Positions 22,919 through 31,617 of a DNA stretch of 64,000 nt are shown here, piece after piece. The notes beneath the pieces were generated by a model. The model did not search any database. It was given only the letters and a program-made list of their open reading frames with translations, and was not told the DNA's origin. The translations under genes and the position numbers were made by a program. Source of the DNA: Vibrio rumoiensis 1S-45. GTDB lineage: Bacteria > Pseudomonadota > Gammaproteobacteria > Enterobacterales > Vibrionaceae. The DNA lies in the NCBI RefSeq assembly GCF_000286955.2, contig NZ_AJYK02000008.1:1-64000 (forward strand), in the 5' to 3' direction. How positions within the stretch are numbered: position 1 is the first letter of the stretch; each line of letters begins with the position of its first letter.

Positions 22919-23512
22919 ATGCTACAGAATCCTCTTCAAGTCCGTCTAGAAAAATTCGTTCCTTGGCAGCAAATGACGTTTATGGCCAGCCTGTGTGAAC
23001 GCATGTATCCAAACTATGCCTTATTTTGTGAAAATACAGAATTCGCTGATGCACGAAAATATCGTGAAATCTTAGACAGCGTTTGGGAAATTTTAACGGT
23101 CAAATCCGCTAAAGTGAATTTTGAGCGTCAGTTGGAAAAGCTAGAAGAGCTGATCCCAAGCTCAGAAGAATTTGAGTTTTATGCCGTTTATCCTGCAATT
23201 GATGCTTGTATTGGTTTATCTATTTTATTGCATGCTTTATTGGATCGTGAAGAAATGTTCGAAGCCATGATCGATTTAAGTCAGCTTTCAGTAAAAACGG
23301 TCGCTCAATTAGAAGAAGCGCAAGGCTGTGATGAAATCACCAATGAAAATCAAAAGCAAAATGAAGCGGTTTGCCAAGAGTGGGACGTGCAATGGGCGCT
23401 GTTTCGTCCATTACGTGAAACTGAAATTCGTGACATTGACCTGATCAAAGAACTGCGTATTGAATTACGTGAAGAAGGGATCAGCAATATTGGCATCAGT
23501 ATCGAGCATTAA
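22919..23512 (+). CDS. yjaG: YjaG family protein (DUF416)
   Basis: A 197-residue cytoplasmic protein matching E. coli YjaG along its length. It starts MLQNP and has FMASLCERMYPNYALFCE, KVNFERQLEKLEELIPS and VYPAIDACIGLS. The function is unknown. I start it at ATG 22919 because the family begins MLQNP; a TTG at 22910 would add three residues. It stands just upstream of hupA, the conserved yjaG-hupA-yjaH order of E. coli, though 256 bases and a likely promoter separate it from hupA. Confidence 0.88.
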   Translation: MLQNPLQVRLEKFVPWQQMTFMASLCERMYPNYALFCENTEFADARKYREILDSVWEILTVKSAKVNFERQLEKLEELIPSSEEFEFYAVYPAIDACIGLSILLHALLDREEMFEAMIDLSQLSVKTVAQLEEAQGCDEITNENQKQNEAVCQEWDVQWALFRPLRETEIRDIDLIKELRIELREEGISNIGISIEH

Positions 23513-23697
23513 TCTTGTTAAAATTCACTCTAAAATGATATTCGCTATGAATGTTAGCCTTGCAATCCCAGGGGGGAACTAATAGCTTAAAATTCATAAA
23601 TTTGTCATGGTTTTTACCGAAAAAATACAAAATGTGAGTTGAAGCTCAATTTAAGGTTAAAAAAGCGCCATAAGAGCAAAAGAATCGCCACAAACCT

Positions 23698-23725
23698 TTG
23701 CCAGGCGGGGCATTTATGCTTTAGA
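23698..23725 (+). promoter_or_regulatory. Candidate hupA promoter
   Basis: TTGCCA (23698-23703), a 16-base spacer and TTTAGA (23720-23725), with TG one base before the -10 box. It lies about 45 bases before hupA in the 256-base gap after yjaG. No other gene was seen in that gap. Confidence 0.4.
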
Positions 23726-23768
23726 GTGAATTCAGATTTCTAAAACCAAATGAGAAGGGAAACCTAGA

Positions 23769-24041
23769 ATGAACAAGACTCAATTAATCGATGCAATTGC
23801 GGAAAAAGCAGACTTATCTAAAGCTCAAGCAAAAGCTGCTCTTGAAGCAACTATTGGTGGTGTAACTGAAGCGCTTAAAGATGGCGATCAAGTTCAACTA
23901 ATTGGTTTTGGTACTTTTAAAATTAACCACCGTGCAGCACGTACTGGCCGTAACCCTAAAACGGGTGCAGAGATCCAAATTTCTGCAGCAAACGTTCCTG
24001 CATTTACCGCTGGTAAAGCACTAAAAGACGCCGTTAAATAA
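23769..24041 (+). CDS. hupA: DNA-binding protein HU-alpha
   Basis: HU is an abundant nucleoid protein that bends DNA non-specifically. The 90-residue protein starts [20 protein letters not shown]. It has the conserved [20 protein letters not shown] strand and the DNA-binding arm signature RTGRNPKTG with the intercalating proline. An AGAAGGG box precedes the start. A strong terminator follows directly. The neighbours yjaG and yjaH are those of E. coli hupA, which is why I call it alpha rather than beta. Confidence 0.97.
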   Translation: MNKTQLIDAIAEKADLSKAQAKAALEATIGGVTEALKDGDQVQLIGFGTFKINHRAARTGRNPKTGAEIQISAANVPAFTAGKALKDAVK

Positions 24042-24092
24042 TTCATCTTCACGGCTGATTGCAACTCGCATCCTGCGGTTGTTTGCGTATAT

Positions 24093-24126
24093 ACTACGTT
24101 GAGTTTGTTCTCAACGTAGTTTTTTT
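24093..24126 (+). terminator. Terminator of hupA abutting the yjaH start codon
   Basis: An 11-bp perfect stem (ACTACGTTGAG / CTCAACGTAGT) with a 6-base loop and seven T. The T run ends exactly where the next ATG (24127) begins, so the hairpin occupies the place of the yjaH ribosome binding site. Confidence 0.85.
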
Positions 24127-24834
24127 ATGAAGCGCCTAATTCTTCCTGTTATCTCTCTCCTCTTACTTGCTGGCTGTTCGTCGTGGCAAAGTAAATTTAG
24201 TGGCTCTGTTGAGCCGGTTAACCTTTCTGGTGGCGCTTATGATGGCCAAGATAAATCGTTCTATTGGTTAACTCGTGCGCTTTCTAGCCCAAGAAGTGCC
24301 TCTGATTATGTTCAACAGCCGGATCGTGCTTGGTATAAAAGTAGCTATCAATGGCAAGATGGCACGTTAAAAGAGATCGTACGAGAAGGTGAAATGCGCC
24401 AGCCTGATCAAAGCCTAAAGCCATTTCTGGTACACATACGTTTCAGTGCTGATGGCGAAGCCATTTATCAACGCTATCGAGTGGACAATCAAATCTTGCC
24501 TCTTAATCAAAGTGATTTAAAAAGATATTCTCAAGATGCGGATAATTTGGTTGAAAAAGTAGATGATCTTAATTCCCAAGGCTTGTCGTTAGTTCAAGGG
24601 GTTTGGGATGGCAATACTTTTGAATCTTGTGATGGTGTGCAATATAAAAATGTGGACTATCAAGAAGCGTCGTTACCCATCACGGTCGTTGAGCGTTTAA
24701 ATGACTTCACCAGCTATGCCGCCTTTATTGGCACTCGTGATAAGAAAAGTAAAACAGTGGTGGTCAATAACTTGTTAGTGCTTGATAAAGCCAGTCACGG
24801 CTGTATAGAGCGTTCTCATTTAATTTTAAAATAA
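24127..24834 (+). CDS. yjaH: Lipoprotein of the YjaH family (DUF1481)
   Basis: A 235-residue predicted lipoprotein. The signal peptide MKRLILPVISLLLLAGC ends in the lipobox LLAGC with cysteine 17. The body is hydrophilic and ends with CIERSHLILK. The position after hupA matches E. coli yjaH. Function is unknown. The start is fixed by the signal peptide and by an in-frame stop upstream, yet no Shine-Dalgarno sequence exists: the hupA terminator hairpin and its T run directly precede the ATG. Expression may depend on read-through or on an unusual initiation mode. Confidence 0.82.
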   Translation: MKRLILPVISLLLLAGCSSWQSKFSGSVEPVNLSGGAYDGQDKSFYWLTRALSSPRSASDYVQQPDRAWYKSSYQWQDGTLKEIVREGEMRQPDQSLKPFLVHIRFSADGEAIYQRYRVDNQILPLNQSDLKRYSQDADNLVEKVDDLNSQGLSLVQGVWDGNTFESCDGVQYKNVDYQEASLPITVVERLNDFTSYAAFIGTRDKKSKTVVVNNLLVLDKASHGCIERSHLILK

Positions 24835-24858
24835 AGCTTACCTCTAAACCGAAACATG

Positions 24859-24898
24859 AAAAAGGCGCTTTACAGTGGATTTCTGTAAGCGCCTTTTT
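24859..24898. terminator. Bidirectional terminator between yjaH and purD
   Basis: AAAAAGGCGCTTTACAG pairs with CTGTAAGCGCCTTTTT around a short loop. A-tract and T-tract flanks let it serve both the plus-strand yjaH and the minus-strand purD. Confidence 0.85.
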
Positions 24899-24951
24899 AT
24901 CATTCATCTGCGTGGATTAGCTTGTTCGCTTAGCCTGCTAGATGAAGAGTA

Positions 24952-26247
24952 TTATTTTTCCGCTTGCTCGCGAGCAATGGCGCGGTAGCCAATATCGTTA
25001 CGATGGAACATACCATTCCAGCTCACTTGTTTGGCGAGCTCATACGCACGTTGCTGTGCGTCTAGAACTGAATGGCCTAATGCGGTCGCACATAATACGC
25101 GTCCACCATTGGTCACGACATCGCCCGCTTCATTGTTGCTAGTACCTGCGTGGAAAATCTTCTGATCTTCAACATCTGCGCCAGTTGGCAAGCTGATCAC
25201 ATCGCCTTTCGCGTAATCGGCAGGGTAACCGCCAGCAGCTAAGACAATACCGATGGAAGCGCGTGGATCCCAATGAGATTCCGCTTCATACAATTTTTCA
25301 TCAATCGCCATTAAACACAATTCAACGAGATCTGACTGCATACGCATCATAATAGGTTGTGTTTCTGGGTCACCAAAGCGGCAGTTGTACTCAATTACTT
25401 TCGGTGTGCCGTCGGCCATGATCATTAGGCCAGCGTAAAGGAAGCCAGTATATGGGTAGCCTTCTGCATCCATGCCGCGAACCGTTGGGTAAATCACTTC
25501 TTCCAACACACGCTCATGGATTTCAGGGGTCACCACTGGTGCAGGAGAGTATGCACCCATACCGCCAGTGTTCGGGCCGGTATCTTGGTCGCCGACACGT
25601 TTGTGATCTTGGCTGGTGGCCATAGGCAGTACACTTGAACCATCGACCATCACAATAAAGCTGGCTTCTTCACCATCAAGGAATTCTTCAACCACTACGC
25701 GGCTGCCGGCTTCACCAAACGCGTTACCTGCTAGCATGTCTTGAATTGCATCTTCGGCTTCTTGCAACGTCATCGCGACAATCACGCCTTTACCAGCAGC
25801 AAGACCATCGGCTTTAATCACAATAGGTGCGCCTTTCTCGCGCACATAAGCCAGTGCTGGCTCGATTTCAGTGAAGTTAGCATAATCAGCGGTTGGGATT
25901 TTATGACGTGCTAAGAAGTCTTTCGTGAACGCCTTAGAGCCCTCTAGCTGTGCTGCCGCTTGAGTTGGACCAAAGATTGGCAGCTTGGCTTCGCGGAAGG
26001 CATCAACCACACCAATTACAAGCGGTGCTTCAGGGCCAACGATGGTCAGTTCAATGCTGTTGTTTTGTGCAAACTCAACCAAGCCTGCGATATCTTCAAC
26101 GCCAATGTTGACGTTTTTAAGCTTAGGCTCAAGCGCAGTACCGGCATTACCAGGGGCAATGAATACGGTTTTAACGTCAGGGTTTTGTGCTGCTTTCCAG
26201 CCTAGCGCGTGTTCGCGGCCGCCGGCGCCAATAATTAGAACATTCAT
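24952..26247 (-). CDS. purD: Phosphoribosylamine--glycine ligase
   Basis: PurD (GARS) joins glycine to phosphoribosylamine with ATP, the second step of purine synthesis. The 431-residue protein begins MNVLIIGAGGREHALGWK, the typical N-terminal domain. The ATP-grasp part contains VIKADGLAAGKGVIV and GTPKVIEYNCRFGDPETQ (metal-binding signature RFGDPE). It is downstream of purH on the same strand with a 226-base gap, as in the E. coli purHD operon. Confidence 0.98.
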   Translation of the reverse strand: MNVLIIGAGGREHALGWKAAQNPDVKTVFIAPGNAGTALEPKLKNVNIGVEDIAGLVEFAQNNSIELTIVGPEAPLVIGVVDAFREAKLPIFGPTQAAAQLEGSKAFTKDFLARHKIPTADYANFTEIEPALAYVREKGAPIVIKADGLAAGKGVIVAMTLQEAEDAIQDMLAGNAFGEAGSRVVVEEFLDGEEASFIVMVDGSSVLPMATSQDHKRVGDQDTGPNTGGMGAYSPAPVVTPEIHERVLEEVIYPTVRGMDAEGYPYTGFLYAGLMIMADGTPKVIEYNCRFGDPETQPIMMRMQSDLVELCLMAIDEKLYEAESHWDPRASIGIVLAAGGYPADYAKGDVISLPTGADVEDQKIFHAGTSNNEAGDVVTNGGRVLCATALGHSVLDAQQRAYELAKQVSWNGMFHRNDIGYRAIAREQAEK

Positions 26248-26377
26248 TTATTTTTTCCTTTGATAGCTGCGCCCTACATCCTATTTCTGTGTCAAGTGTG
26301 CTCATTTATACTTATAAACTCCGCTCACTTTCCTTGAACTATAATGTAGGCCTTGCTCTAAAATGAAAAATCATTAA

Positions 26378-26457
26378 AGGGCATTTTTGCCCTAAATGTA
26401 TAAAACAGTAATAAGTTTTTCTCAAATTAATGGGGCGGTCAACGCAGTTGCCACCCC
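26378..26457 (-). other. Two hairpins in the purH-purD gap
   Basis: In the 226-base gap the minus strand can form a 7-bp stem (GGGGTGG / CCGCCCC, 26457-26432, one G-U pair) and then AGGGCA-AAAA-TGCCCT (26393-26378). Neither is followed by a clean T run. They could trim, stabilise or attenuate purD mRNA. Confidence 0.4.
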
Positions 26458-26473
26458 AATTATGCAGAGAAAA

Positions 26474-28066
26474 TTAATGGCGGAAGTGACGCATGCCAGT
26501 AAAGATCATCGCCATGCCATGCTCATCGGCAGCCGCAATCACTTCATCATCACGCATTGAACCGCCCGGTTGAATCACACATTTAATGCCTGCTTCTGCC
26601 GCGGCGTCGATGCCATCACGGAATGGGAAGAACGCATCCGATGCCATCACGCAACCTTCAACCACTAAGCCTTCATCGGCTGCTTTAATACCGGCGATTT
26701 TCGCTGAGTATACGCGGCTCATTTGGCCAGCGCCAACGCCAATCGTCATGTCACCTTTTGAGTAAACAATCGCATTTGATTTCACGTATTTCGCTACTTT
26801 CCAGCAAAATAGTGCGTCTTTTAATTCTTCATCGCTTGGTTGACGCTTAGAAACCACTTTTAGGTCATCTAGGCTTACCATGCCTTGGTCACGGTCTTGA
26901 ACTAACAAGCCACCATTGACACGTTTAATATCAAATTCAGTCGTCTTGCTTGACCATTCGCCACATTCTAATAGGCGAACGTTTTTCTTCGCTTCAACCA
27001 CTTTAATGGCTTCAGCCGAAACGCTTGGTGCAATAATCACTTCAACAAACTGACGGTCAACAATCGCTTGAGCGGTCGCAGCATCGAGTTCTTGGTTGAA
27101 AGCAATGATGCCACCAAAGGCTGAAGTAGGATCGGTTTGATAAGCGCGGTTGTAAGCTTCAAGAATGTCTTTACCTAGCGCAACACCACAAGGGTTGGCG
27201 TGTTTTACAATCACACACGCAGGTTCATTGAACTCTTTCACACACTCAAGCGCAGAATCGGTATCGGCGATGTTATTGTAAGAAAGCGCTTTACCTTGGA
27301 TTTGACGCGCTGTTGAAACAGACGCTTCTTGAGGATTTTTCTCAACATAGAAAGCCGCCGCTTGGTGGCTGTTCTCACCGTAGCGCATGTCTTGTTTTTT
27401 CTCGAACTGCTGATTGAAAGTGCGTGGGAATTGGCTTTCCTCGTCACCTTCTTTGTTCTCTCCATAAGAAGGAACCATAGTGCCGAAGTAGTTAGCGATC
27501 ATGCCATCGTAAGCCGCTGTGTGCTCAAAAGCTGCAATCGCTAAATCGAAACGCGTTTCTAATGTTAGAGATTTGTCGTTTGCGTCCATTTCTGCAATCA
27601 CGCGGTCGTAGTCGTGTGCATTAACCACGATAGTCACATCTTTGTGGTTTTTCGCAGCAGAACGAACCATAGTCGGCCCACCGATATCGATGTTTTCTAC
27701 GGCATCTTCAAGCGTACAACCCGCTTTAGCAACGGTTTCAGCGAATGGGTAAAGGTTGACCACCACAATATCAATTGGGTTGATACCGTGTTGTTCCATA
27801 ACGGCTTCATCGGTACCACGACGGCCTAATACACCACCATGAACTTTAGGGTGCAGTGTTTTCACACGACCATCCATCATTTCAGGGAAACCTGTGTAAT
27901 CAGACACTTCTGTTGCGGTGATGGCATTATCTTGTAGCAACTTAAAAGTGCCACCGGTTGAAAGTATTTCTACACCACGTTGTGTCAGTGCTTGAGCAAA
28001 TTCAACAATACCAGTTTTGTCAGATACGCTGATTAAAGCGCGGCGAATTGGGCGAGCGTTTTGCAT
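26474..28066 (-). CDS. purH: Bifunctional AICAR transformylase / IMP cyclohydrolase
   Basis: PurH catalyses the last two steps of IMP synthesis. The N-terminal IMP cyclohydrolase domain (about residues 1-200) has [17 protein letters not shown] and the [15 protein letters not shown] loop. The C-terminal transformylase has the KHANPCGVA motif with catalytic lysine and histidine, and ends with [12 protein letters not shown] start at the ATG at 28066 ([10 protein letters not shown]), which fits the family; an ATG nine bases upstream (28075) is an alternative with tighter SD spacing. It heads the purHD operon and has a PurR-like operator far upstream. Confidence 0.97.
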   Translation of the reverse strand: MQNARPIRRALISVSDKTGIVEFAQALTQRGVEILSTGGTFKLLQDNAITATEVSDYTGFPEMMDGRVKTLHPKVHGGVLGRRGTDEAVMEQHGINPIDIVVVNLYPFAETVAKAGCTLEDAVENIDIGGPTMVRSAAKNHKDVTIVVNAHDYDRVIAEMDANDKSLTLETRFDLAIAAFEHTAAYDGMIANYFGTMVPSYGENKEGDEESQFPRTFNQQFEKKQDMRYGENSHQAAAFYVEKNPQEASVSTARQIQGKALSYNNIADTDSALECVKEFNEPACVIVKHANPCGVALGKDILEAYNRAYQTDPTSAFGGIIAFNQELDAATAQAIVDRQFVEVIIAPSVSAEAIKVVEAKKNVRLLECGEWSSKTTEFDIKRVNGGLLVQDRDQGMVSLDDLKVVSKRQPSDEELKDALFCWKVAKYVKSNAIVYSKGDMTIGVGAGQMSRVYSAKIAGIKAADEGLVVEGCVMASDAFFPFRDGIDAAAEAGIKCVIQPGGSMRDDEVIAAADEHGMAMIFTGMRHFRH

Positions 28067-28273
28067 GGCTTCCATATTCCTTAAATCACGGAGTTAAAAA
28101 CAAATAAAGATGTTTGCCAAAGCGAGAAAAGTTGAGTGGTGTATATGACTTCACGCGTTTTGGTAAAAACCTTTGTTGCTTCTCGTGCCTACTACTGACC
28201 AATAGTGACAAGCTAGCCGGAAACCCCAAGATTTGATGGCGCACATTCTAACTAATTTCTGTTTAAAAAGCTC

Positions 28274-28289
28274 GCGCAATCGTTTGGCT
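28274..28289 (-). promoter_or_regulatory. PurR-like operator upstream of purH
   Basis: GCGCAATCGTTTGGCT matches 12 of 16 positions of the palindromic PurR consensus ACGCAAACGTTTGCGT, including the central CG pair and most of the core. It lies about 210 bases upstream of purH, just before a minus-strand TAGAAT-like -10 box. PurR control of purHD is established in E. coli. Confidence 0.55.
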
Positions 28290-28317
28290 TTTTTGCGTGT
28301 GAGGTAAAATCAATGAG

Positions 28318-28521
28318 TTAGTCTTTAAAAATATCACGGAAGAAGTGGCCTGTTTCTCTGGCGGCATCACGAGTGGTGTGGCCGATGGTTCTGCCAGCTT
28401 CTTTGGTTGCTTGAGCGGCTTCTCTTGCATTGTCTTTAAACGCTTTCTGATCTTGGTGTGCGCAACCTAGCGTGAATAATACCGAGCTCAATAAGATGGC
28501 TTGAAACGTGAGCTTCTTCAT
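28318..28521 (-). CDS. Small predicted lipoprotein, unknown function
   Basis: A 67-residue protein with a lipoprotein signal peptide (MKKLTFQAILLSSVLFTLGC, lipobox LGC, cysteine 20). The mature part is short, charged and alanine-rich, with a loosely repeated pattern (EAAQATKEAGRTIGHTTRDAA then RETGHFF), probably one amphipathic helix. A SD-like box lies just upstream. I do not recognise the family; it recalls small membrane lipoproteins of the entericidin or YgdI kind only in size. It stands alone between purH and malI. Confidence 0.7.
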   Translation of the reverse strand: MKKLTFQAILLSSVLFTLGCAHQDQKAFKDNAREAAQATKEAGRTIGHTTRDAARETGHFFRDIFKD

Positions 28522-28604
28522 TTCTATCCCTTAAATCTATGAATGGCGCACAAATAATAACCTGTTGTGATGATAGTGTTAAGTCATGTTAAGTCAGGTT
28601 TCTA

Positions 28605-29627
28605 TCAGGCCGAGTCTCGTAAAATCATCGTTGGTGAGATAATAATGCGTTGCGGTGGCAATTGTGGCTGTTGCATTTTCCTGATCATTTGCAGTGCGGC
28701 CTGTTGACCAATCTGTTTGGTTGATGTGTTTACAAAGCTTAATGAAGGGGTGGTGAGCTCCGCTTCTGCTGCATCATCAAACCCAAGTAAGGCCACTTCT
28801 TGCCCAATGTAATTATCTTTACCTATGGTTTTTCCCGCCGCTTGCGCTCCGTATATCGCACCAATGGTGGTGGCGGAACGATGGCATAAAATAGCGGTGA
28901 TTTTAGGGTGTTTATTTAACAGTTCCTCTGCCGCATCTGCTGCCGATTGTTGGCGTCGATCGCATTCGACGACCCATTCATTTTTAAATGGAAGCCCATA
29001 TTGCATTAAGGTCGAGCAATAGCCGCCAATACGTTCGGCGCGAGTCAGTGAGTCGCTAGTGCCACCTAAGTAGGCAATGTGTCGGTGACCTTGTGCAATT
29101 AAGTGCTGAGTGGCGAGTGTGGCAGCGTGAGTGTTATCGGGGCCGACATAATCCATATTGGCATTTATATCGGCTCTGGCAATGCTGATCGCCGGAATAT
29201 TGGCGTGTTTAATGAGATCGAGGCAAGCTTGAGTTCCTTCACGCACTGGACAAAATACAATGCCAGCCACCCCTTGCTGAATCATCGATTGAATGCAATT
29301 GAGCTGCTTATTCTTGTCATTTCCAGATTGCGCGAGAAAAAGCATGTAGCCTTGTTTTTCGAGTTGATCGCTTAACCCTGCGGTTATGCCCATATAAAAA
29401 GGATCGGTAATATCACGCAGCACCAAACCAATCAGGTTGGAGGTATTAGAGCGAAGATTTGCCGCTGCATTATTACGGACATAACCCAGCGTTTCGATGG
29501 CTTGGTTTACTTTAGTAATGGTGGCATCCGAAATTCGGCCTTTTCCACTTAACACTAATGAGACGGTCGAAACGGAAACGCCAGCATATTTGGCGACATC
29601 GGTAATTTTGGGTTTGGTTATGCTCAT
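28605..29627 (-). CDS. malI: LacI-family repressor MalI
   Basis: A 340-residue LacI/GalR regulator. The N-terminal helix-turn-helix (residues about 7-28, TDVAKYAGVSVSTVSLVLSG) and hinge helix are followed by a periplasmic-binding-protein-like domain, with NLIGLVLRDITDPFY at the start of the core. It is divergent from malX-malY, as in E. coli, where MalI represses malXY and itself. The intergenic region carries two copies of the known MalI-type palindrome. The inducer is not known from sequence. Confidence 0.88.
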   Translation of the reverse strand: MSITKPKITDVAKYAGVSVSTVSLVLSGKGRISDATITKVNQAIETLGYVRNNAAANLRSNTSNLIGLVLRDITDPFYMGITAGLSDQLEKQGYMLFLAQSGNDKNKQLNCIQSMIQQGVAGIVFCPVREGTQACLDLIKHANIPAISIARADINANMDYVGPDNTHAATLATQHLIAQGHRHIAYLGGTSDSLTRAERIGGYCSTLMQYGLPFKNEWVVECDRRQQSAADAAEELLNKHPKITAILCHRSATTIGAIYGAQAAGKTIGKDNYIGQEVALLGFDDAAEAELTTPSLSFVNTSTKQIGQQAALQMIRKMQQPQLPPQRIIISPTMILRDSA

Positions 29628-29741
29628 TGCTCACTTATTAATAAAAAAGTTAGTAAAGATAGATTCTTTTATCGTGATCACAAAATCAAAGAATGATTGC
29701 TTTTCACTCAGATAACCGTGATCGACTTTGCAAAAATTATA

Positions 29742-29757
29742 GGTAAAACGTTTTATC
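29742..29757. promoter_or_regulatory. MalI operator 1
   Basis: GGTAAAACGTTTTATC differs by one base from the palindrome GATAAAACGTTTTATC recognised by MalI in E. coli. It lies 115 bases from the malI start and 148 from malX. Confidence 0.75.
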
Positions 29758-29833
29758 ATTTATTTCGAACCTTAAAACAATGCTGATAGCGATGAAGTCA
29801 TTTCAAAGTATCGGCATTTTTTAAACCTAATTT

Positions 29834-29849
29834 GATAAAACGTTTTAGC
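29834..29849. promoter_or_regulatory. MalI operator 2
   Basis: GATAAAACGTTTTAGC, one base off the same palindrome, about 56 bases before the malX start. It is placed to block malX transcription. Confidence 0.75.
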
Positions 29850-29904
29850 AGTCTTTTTATCGTAGCTTTTATTATCAATACGTTATCACTTGGAGTGACA
29901 AACT

Positions 29905-31485
29905 ATGTCTAACATAAAGAAAAAAACCACTATGTGGGAGTTCTTCCAAAGTTTGGGGAAAACTTTCATGCTACCGGTGGCACTGCTTGCTTTTTCAGGG
30001 ATTTTGCTAGGGGTCGGTAGTTCGTTATCGAGCTCGGCAGTGAAGGAAAGCCTCCCTTTTCTAGACAATTTTGTCCTTCAGCTGATTTTCTTGTGGATGA
30101 CCAAGATCGGCTTGGTTGCCTTTATTTACTTACCTGTAATGTTTGCGATTGCCATTCCTCTGGGTTTAGCTCGTGAAGAAAAAGGTGTAGCGGCCTTTTC
30201 TGGTTTTGTGGGCTTTGCTGCCATGAACTTGTCGGTAAACTTTTACCTAACGGTTGCAGGTGTACTGGGTAATGCAGAGCTTGAAAAAGCGTATGGGGTA
30301 AAATCTATTATCGGTATCCAATCCATTGATACTGGTATTTTGGGCGCGGTGATTGTCGGTATTATCGTGGCGAAACTGCATGCACGTTTTTACACGTATA
30401 AAATGCCAGATTCTTTGGCCTTCTTTGGCGGTGCGCGTTTTGTTCCTATTGTAACCTCTGTGGTCTTGGGGTTAGTGGGTCTTGCGGTTCCTGTCGTTTG
30501 GCCTTACTTTGCGATGGGCATTAACGGCATTGGTTCTCTAATTTCTCATGCTGGTCCATTTGGCCCATTCTTATTCGGAACTGGCGAACGTTTATTGTTG
30601 CCGTTTGGTTTGCATCACATTTTAGTGGCATTGATTCGCTTTACTGAGGCAGGGGGTACGTTGCCAGTGTGTGGTCAAGAGGTCAGCGGTGCATTGAATA
30701 TCTTCTATGCTCAACTATCTTGTTCAAGCGTGACGAATTTTGATCCACAAGCAACAGCTTTCTTATCGCAAGGTAAAATGCCAACCTTCTTAGGTGGCCT
30801 GCCGGGTGCGGCATTAGCAATGTATCATTGTGCTCGCCCTGAAAACCGCGGAAAAGTAAAAGCGCTGCTTCTATCGGGTGTGGTTGCTTGTATGGTGGGT
30901 GGGATTACCGAACCACTTGAGTTCTTATTCTTATTCGTTGCTCCTGTTCTTTACTTTGTGCACGCTATCTTAACTGGCCTAGGCTTTATGGTGATGGGTT
31001 TGTTAGGCGTCACGATTGGTAATACTGATGGCAACATTATCGACTTCTTAATCTTTGGTGTGCTGCAAGGCACCAAGACTGAATGGTATCTGGTACCACT
31101 GGTTGCTGCGGTATGGTTTGCGGTGTACTACGGGGTGTTCCGTTTCGCAATCACTCGTTTTAACTTGAAAACACCAGGTCGTGAAGCGGAAAGCAATGAT
31201 GAATTGGCCTTTGCTTCTGAAGTCCGTGACAGTGACTTTGGCTATAAAGGCGACATTATTCTTGAAGCTTTAGGTGGTAAAGCCAACATTACGTCTTTAG
31301 ATAACTGTATAACTCGCCTTCGCATGTCGGTAGAAGATATGTCTTTGGTGAACGATGCGGTATTAAAAGCCAATGGAGCACTCGGTGTGGTGAAGTTGGA
31401 TGACCATAACTTACAAGTGGTTATCGGTCCGCAAGTTCATATGGTGAAAAATGAAATGCAATCCATTATGAATGCTCCGGCGTAA
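29905..31485 (+). CDS. malX: PTS maltose/glucose-type transporter, EIICB (MalX)
   Basis: A phosphotransferase-system permease that phosphorylates its sugar during uptake. The 526-residue protein has an N-terminal EIIC domain with about ten membrane segments (about residues 15-420; GERLLLPFGLHHI and the GGITEPLEFLFLF motif). A C-terminal EIIB domain carries the phosphorylated cysteine 468 in DNCITRLR. No EIIA domain is present; glucose EIIA (Crr) would supply phosphate in trans. Divergent malI and downstream malY identify it as MalX. The true substrate of MalX is unsettled even in E. coli. Confidence 0.9.
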   Translation: MSNIKKKTTMWEFFQSLGKTFMLPVALLAFSGILLGVGSSLSSSAVKESLPFLDNFVLQLIFLWMTKIGLVAFIYLPVMFAIAIPLGLAREEKGVAAFSGFVGFAAMNLSVNFYLTVAGVLGNAELEKAYGVKSIIGIQSIDTGILGAVIVGIIVAKLHARFYTYKMPDSLAFFGGARFVPIVTSVVLGLVGLAVPVVWPYFAMGINGIGSLISHAGPFGPFLFGTGERLLLPFGLHHILVALIRFTEAGGTLPVCGQEVSGALNIFYAQLSCSSVTNFDPQATAFLSQGKMPTFLGGLPGAALAMYHCARPENRGKVKALLLSGVVACMVGGITEPLEFLFLFVAPVLYFVHAILTGLGFMVMGLLGVTIGNTDGNIIDFLIFGVLQGTKTEWYLVPLVAAVWFAVYYGVFRFAITRFNLKTPGREAESNDELAFASEVRDSDFGYKGDIILEALGGKANITSLDNCITRLRMSVEDMSLVNDAVLKANGALGVVKLDDHNLQVVIGPQVHMVKNEMQSIMNAPA

Positions 31486-31506
31486 TTAAAACCGTTTAAC
31501 ACAGTG

Positions 31507-31539
31507 AAGGGAGGAGGTGGTTACTCCTCCCTTTCTTTT
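31507..31539 (+). terminator. Terminator/attenuator between malX and malY
   Basis: A 10-bp perfect stem (AAGGGAGGAG / CTCCTCCCTT) with a 7-base loop and a T-rich tail, 20 bases after the malX stop. malY would be expressed by read-through or from its own promoter. Confidence 0.75.
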
Positions 31540-31617
31540 GGTTGTTTGTCTTAATACCTTTGCGGCTTGAGTTGAAAGCCCCAACGTTATTTGGATCGAT
31601 GGATGAGGTAAGTAACT

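Noticed and set aside
29641..29721. CRP sites near malI
   Set aside because: ATCGTGATCACAAAA and CGTGATCGACTTTGCA each match only one half of the CRP consensus with wrong spacing or a weak second half; too weak to list as a feature.
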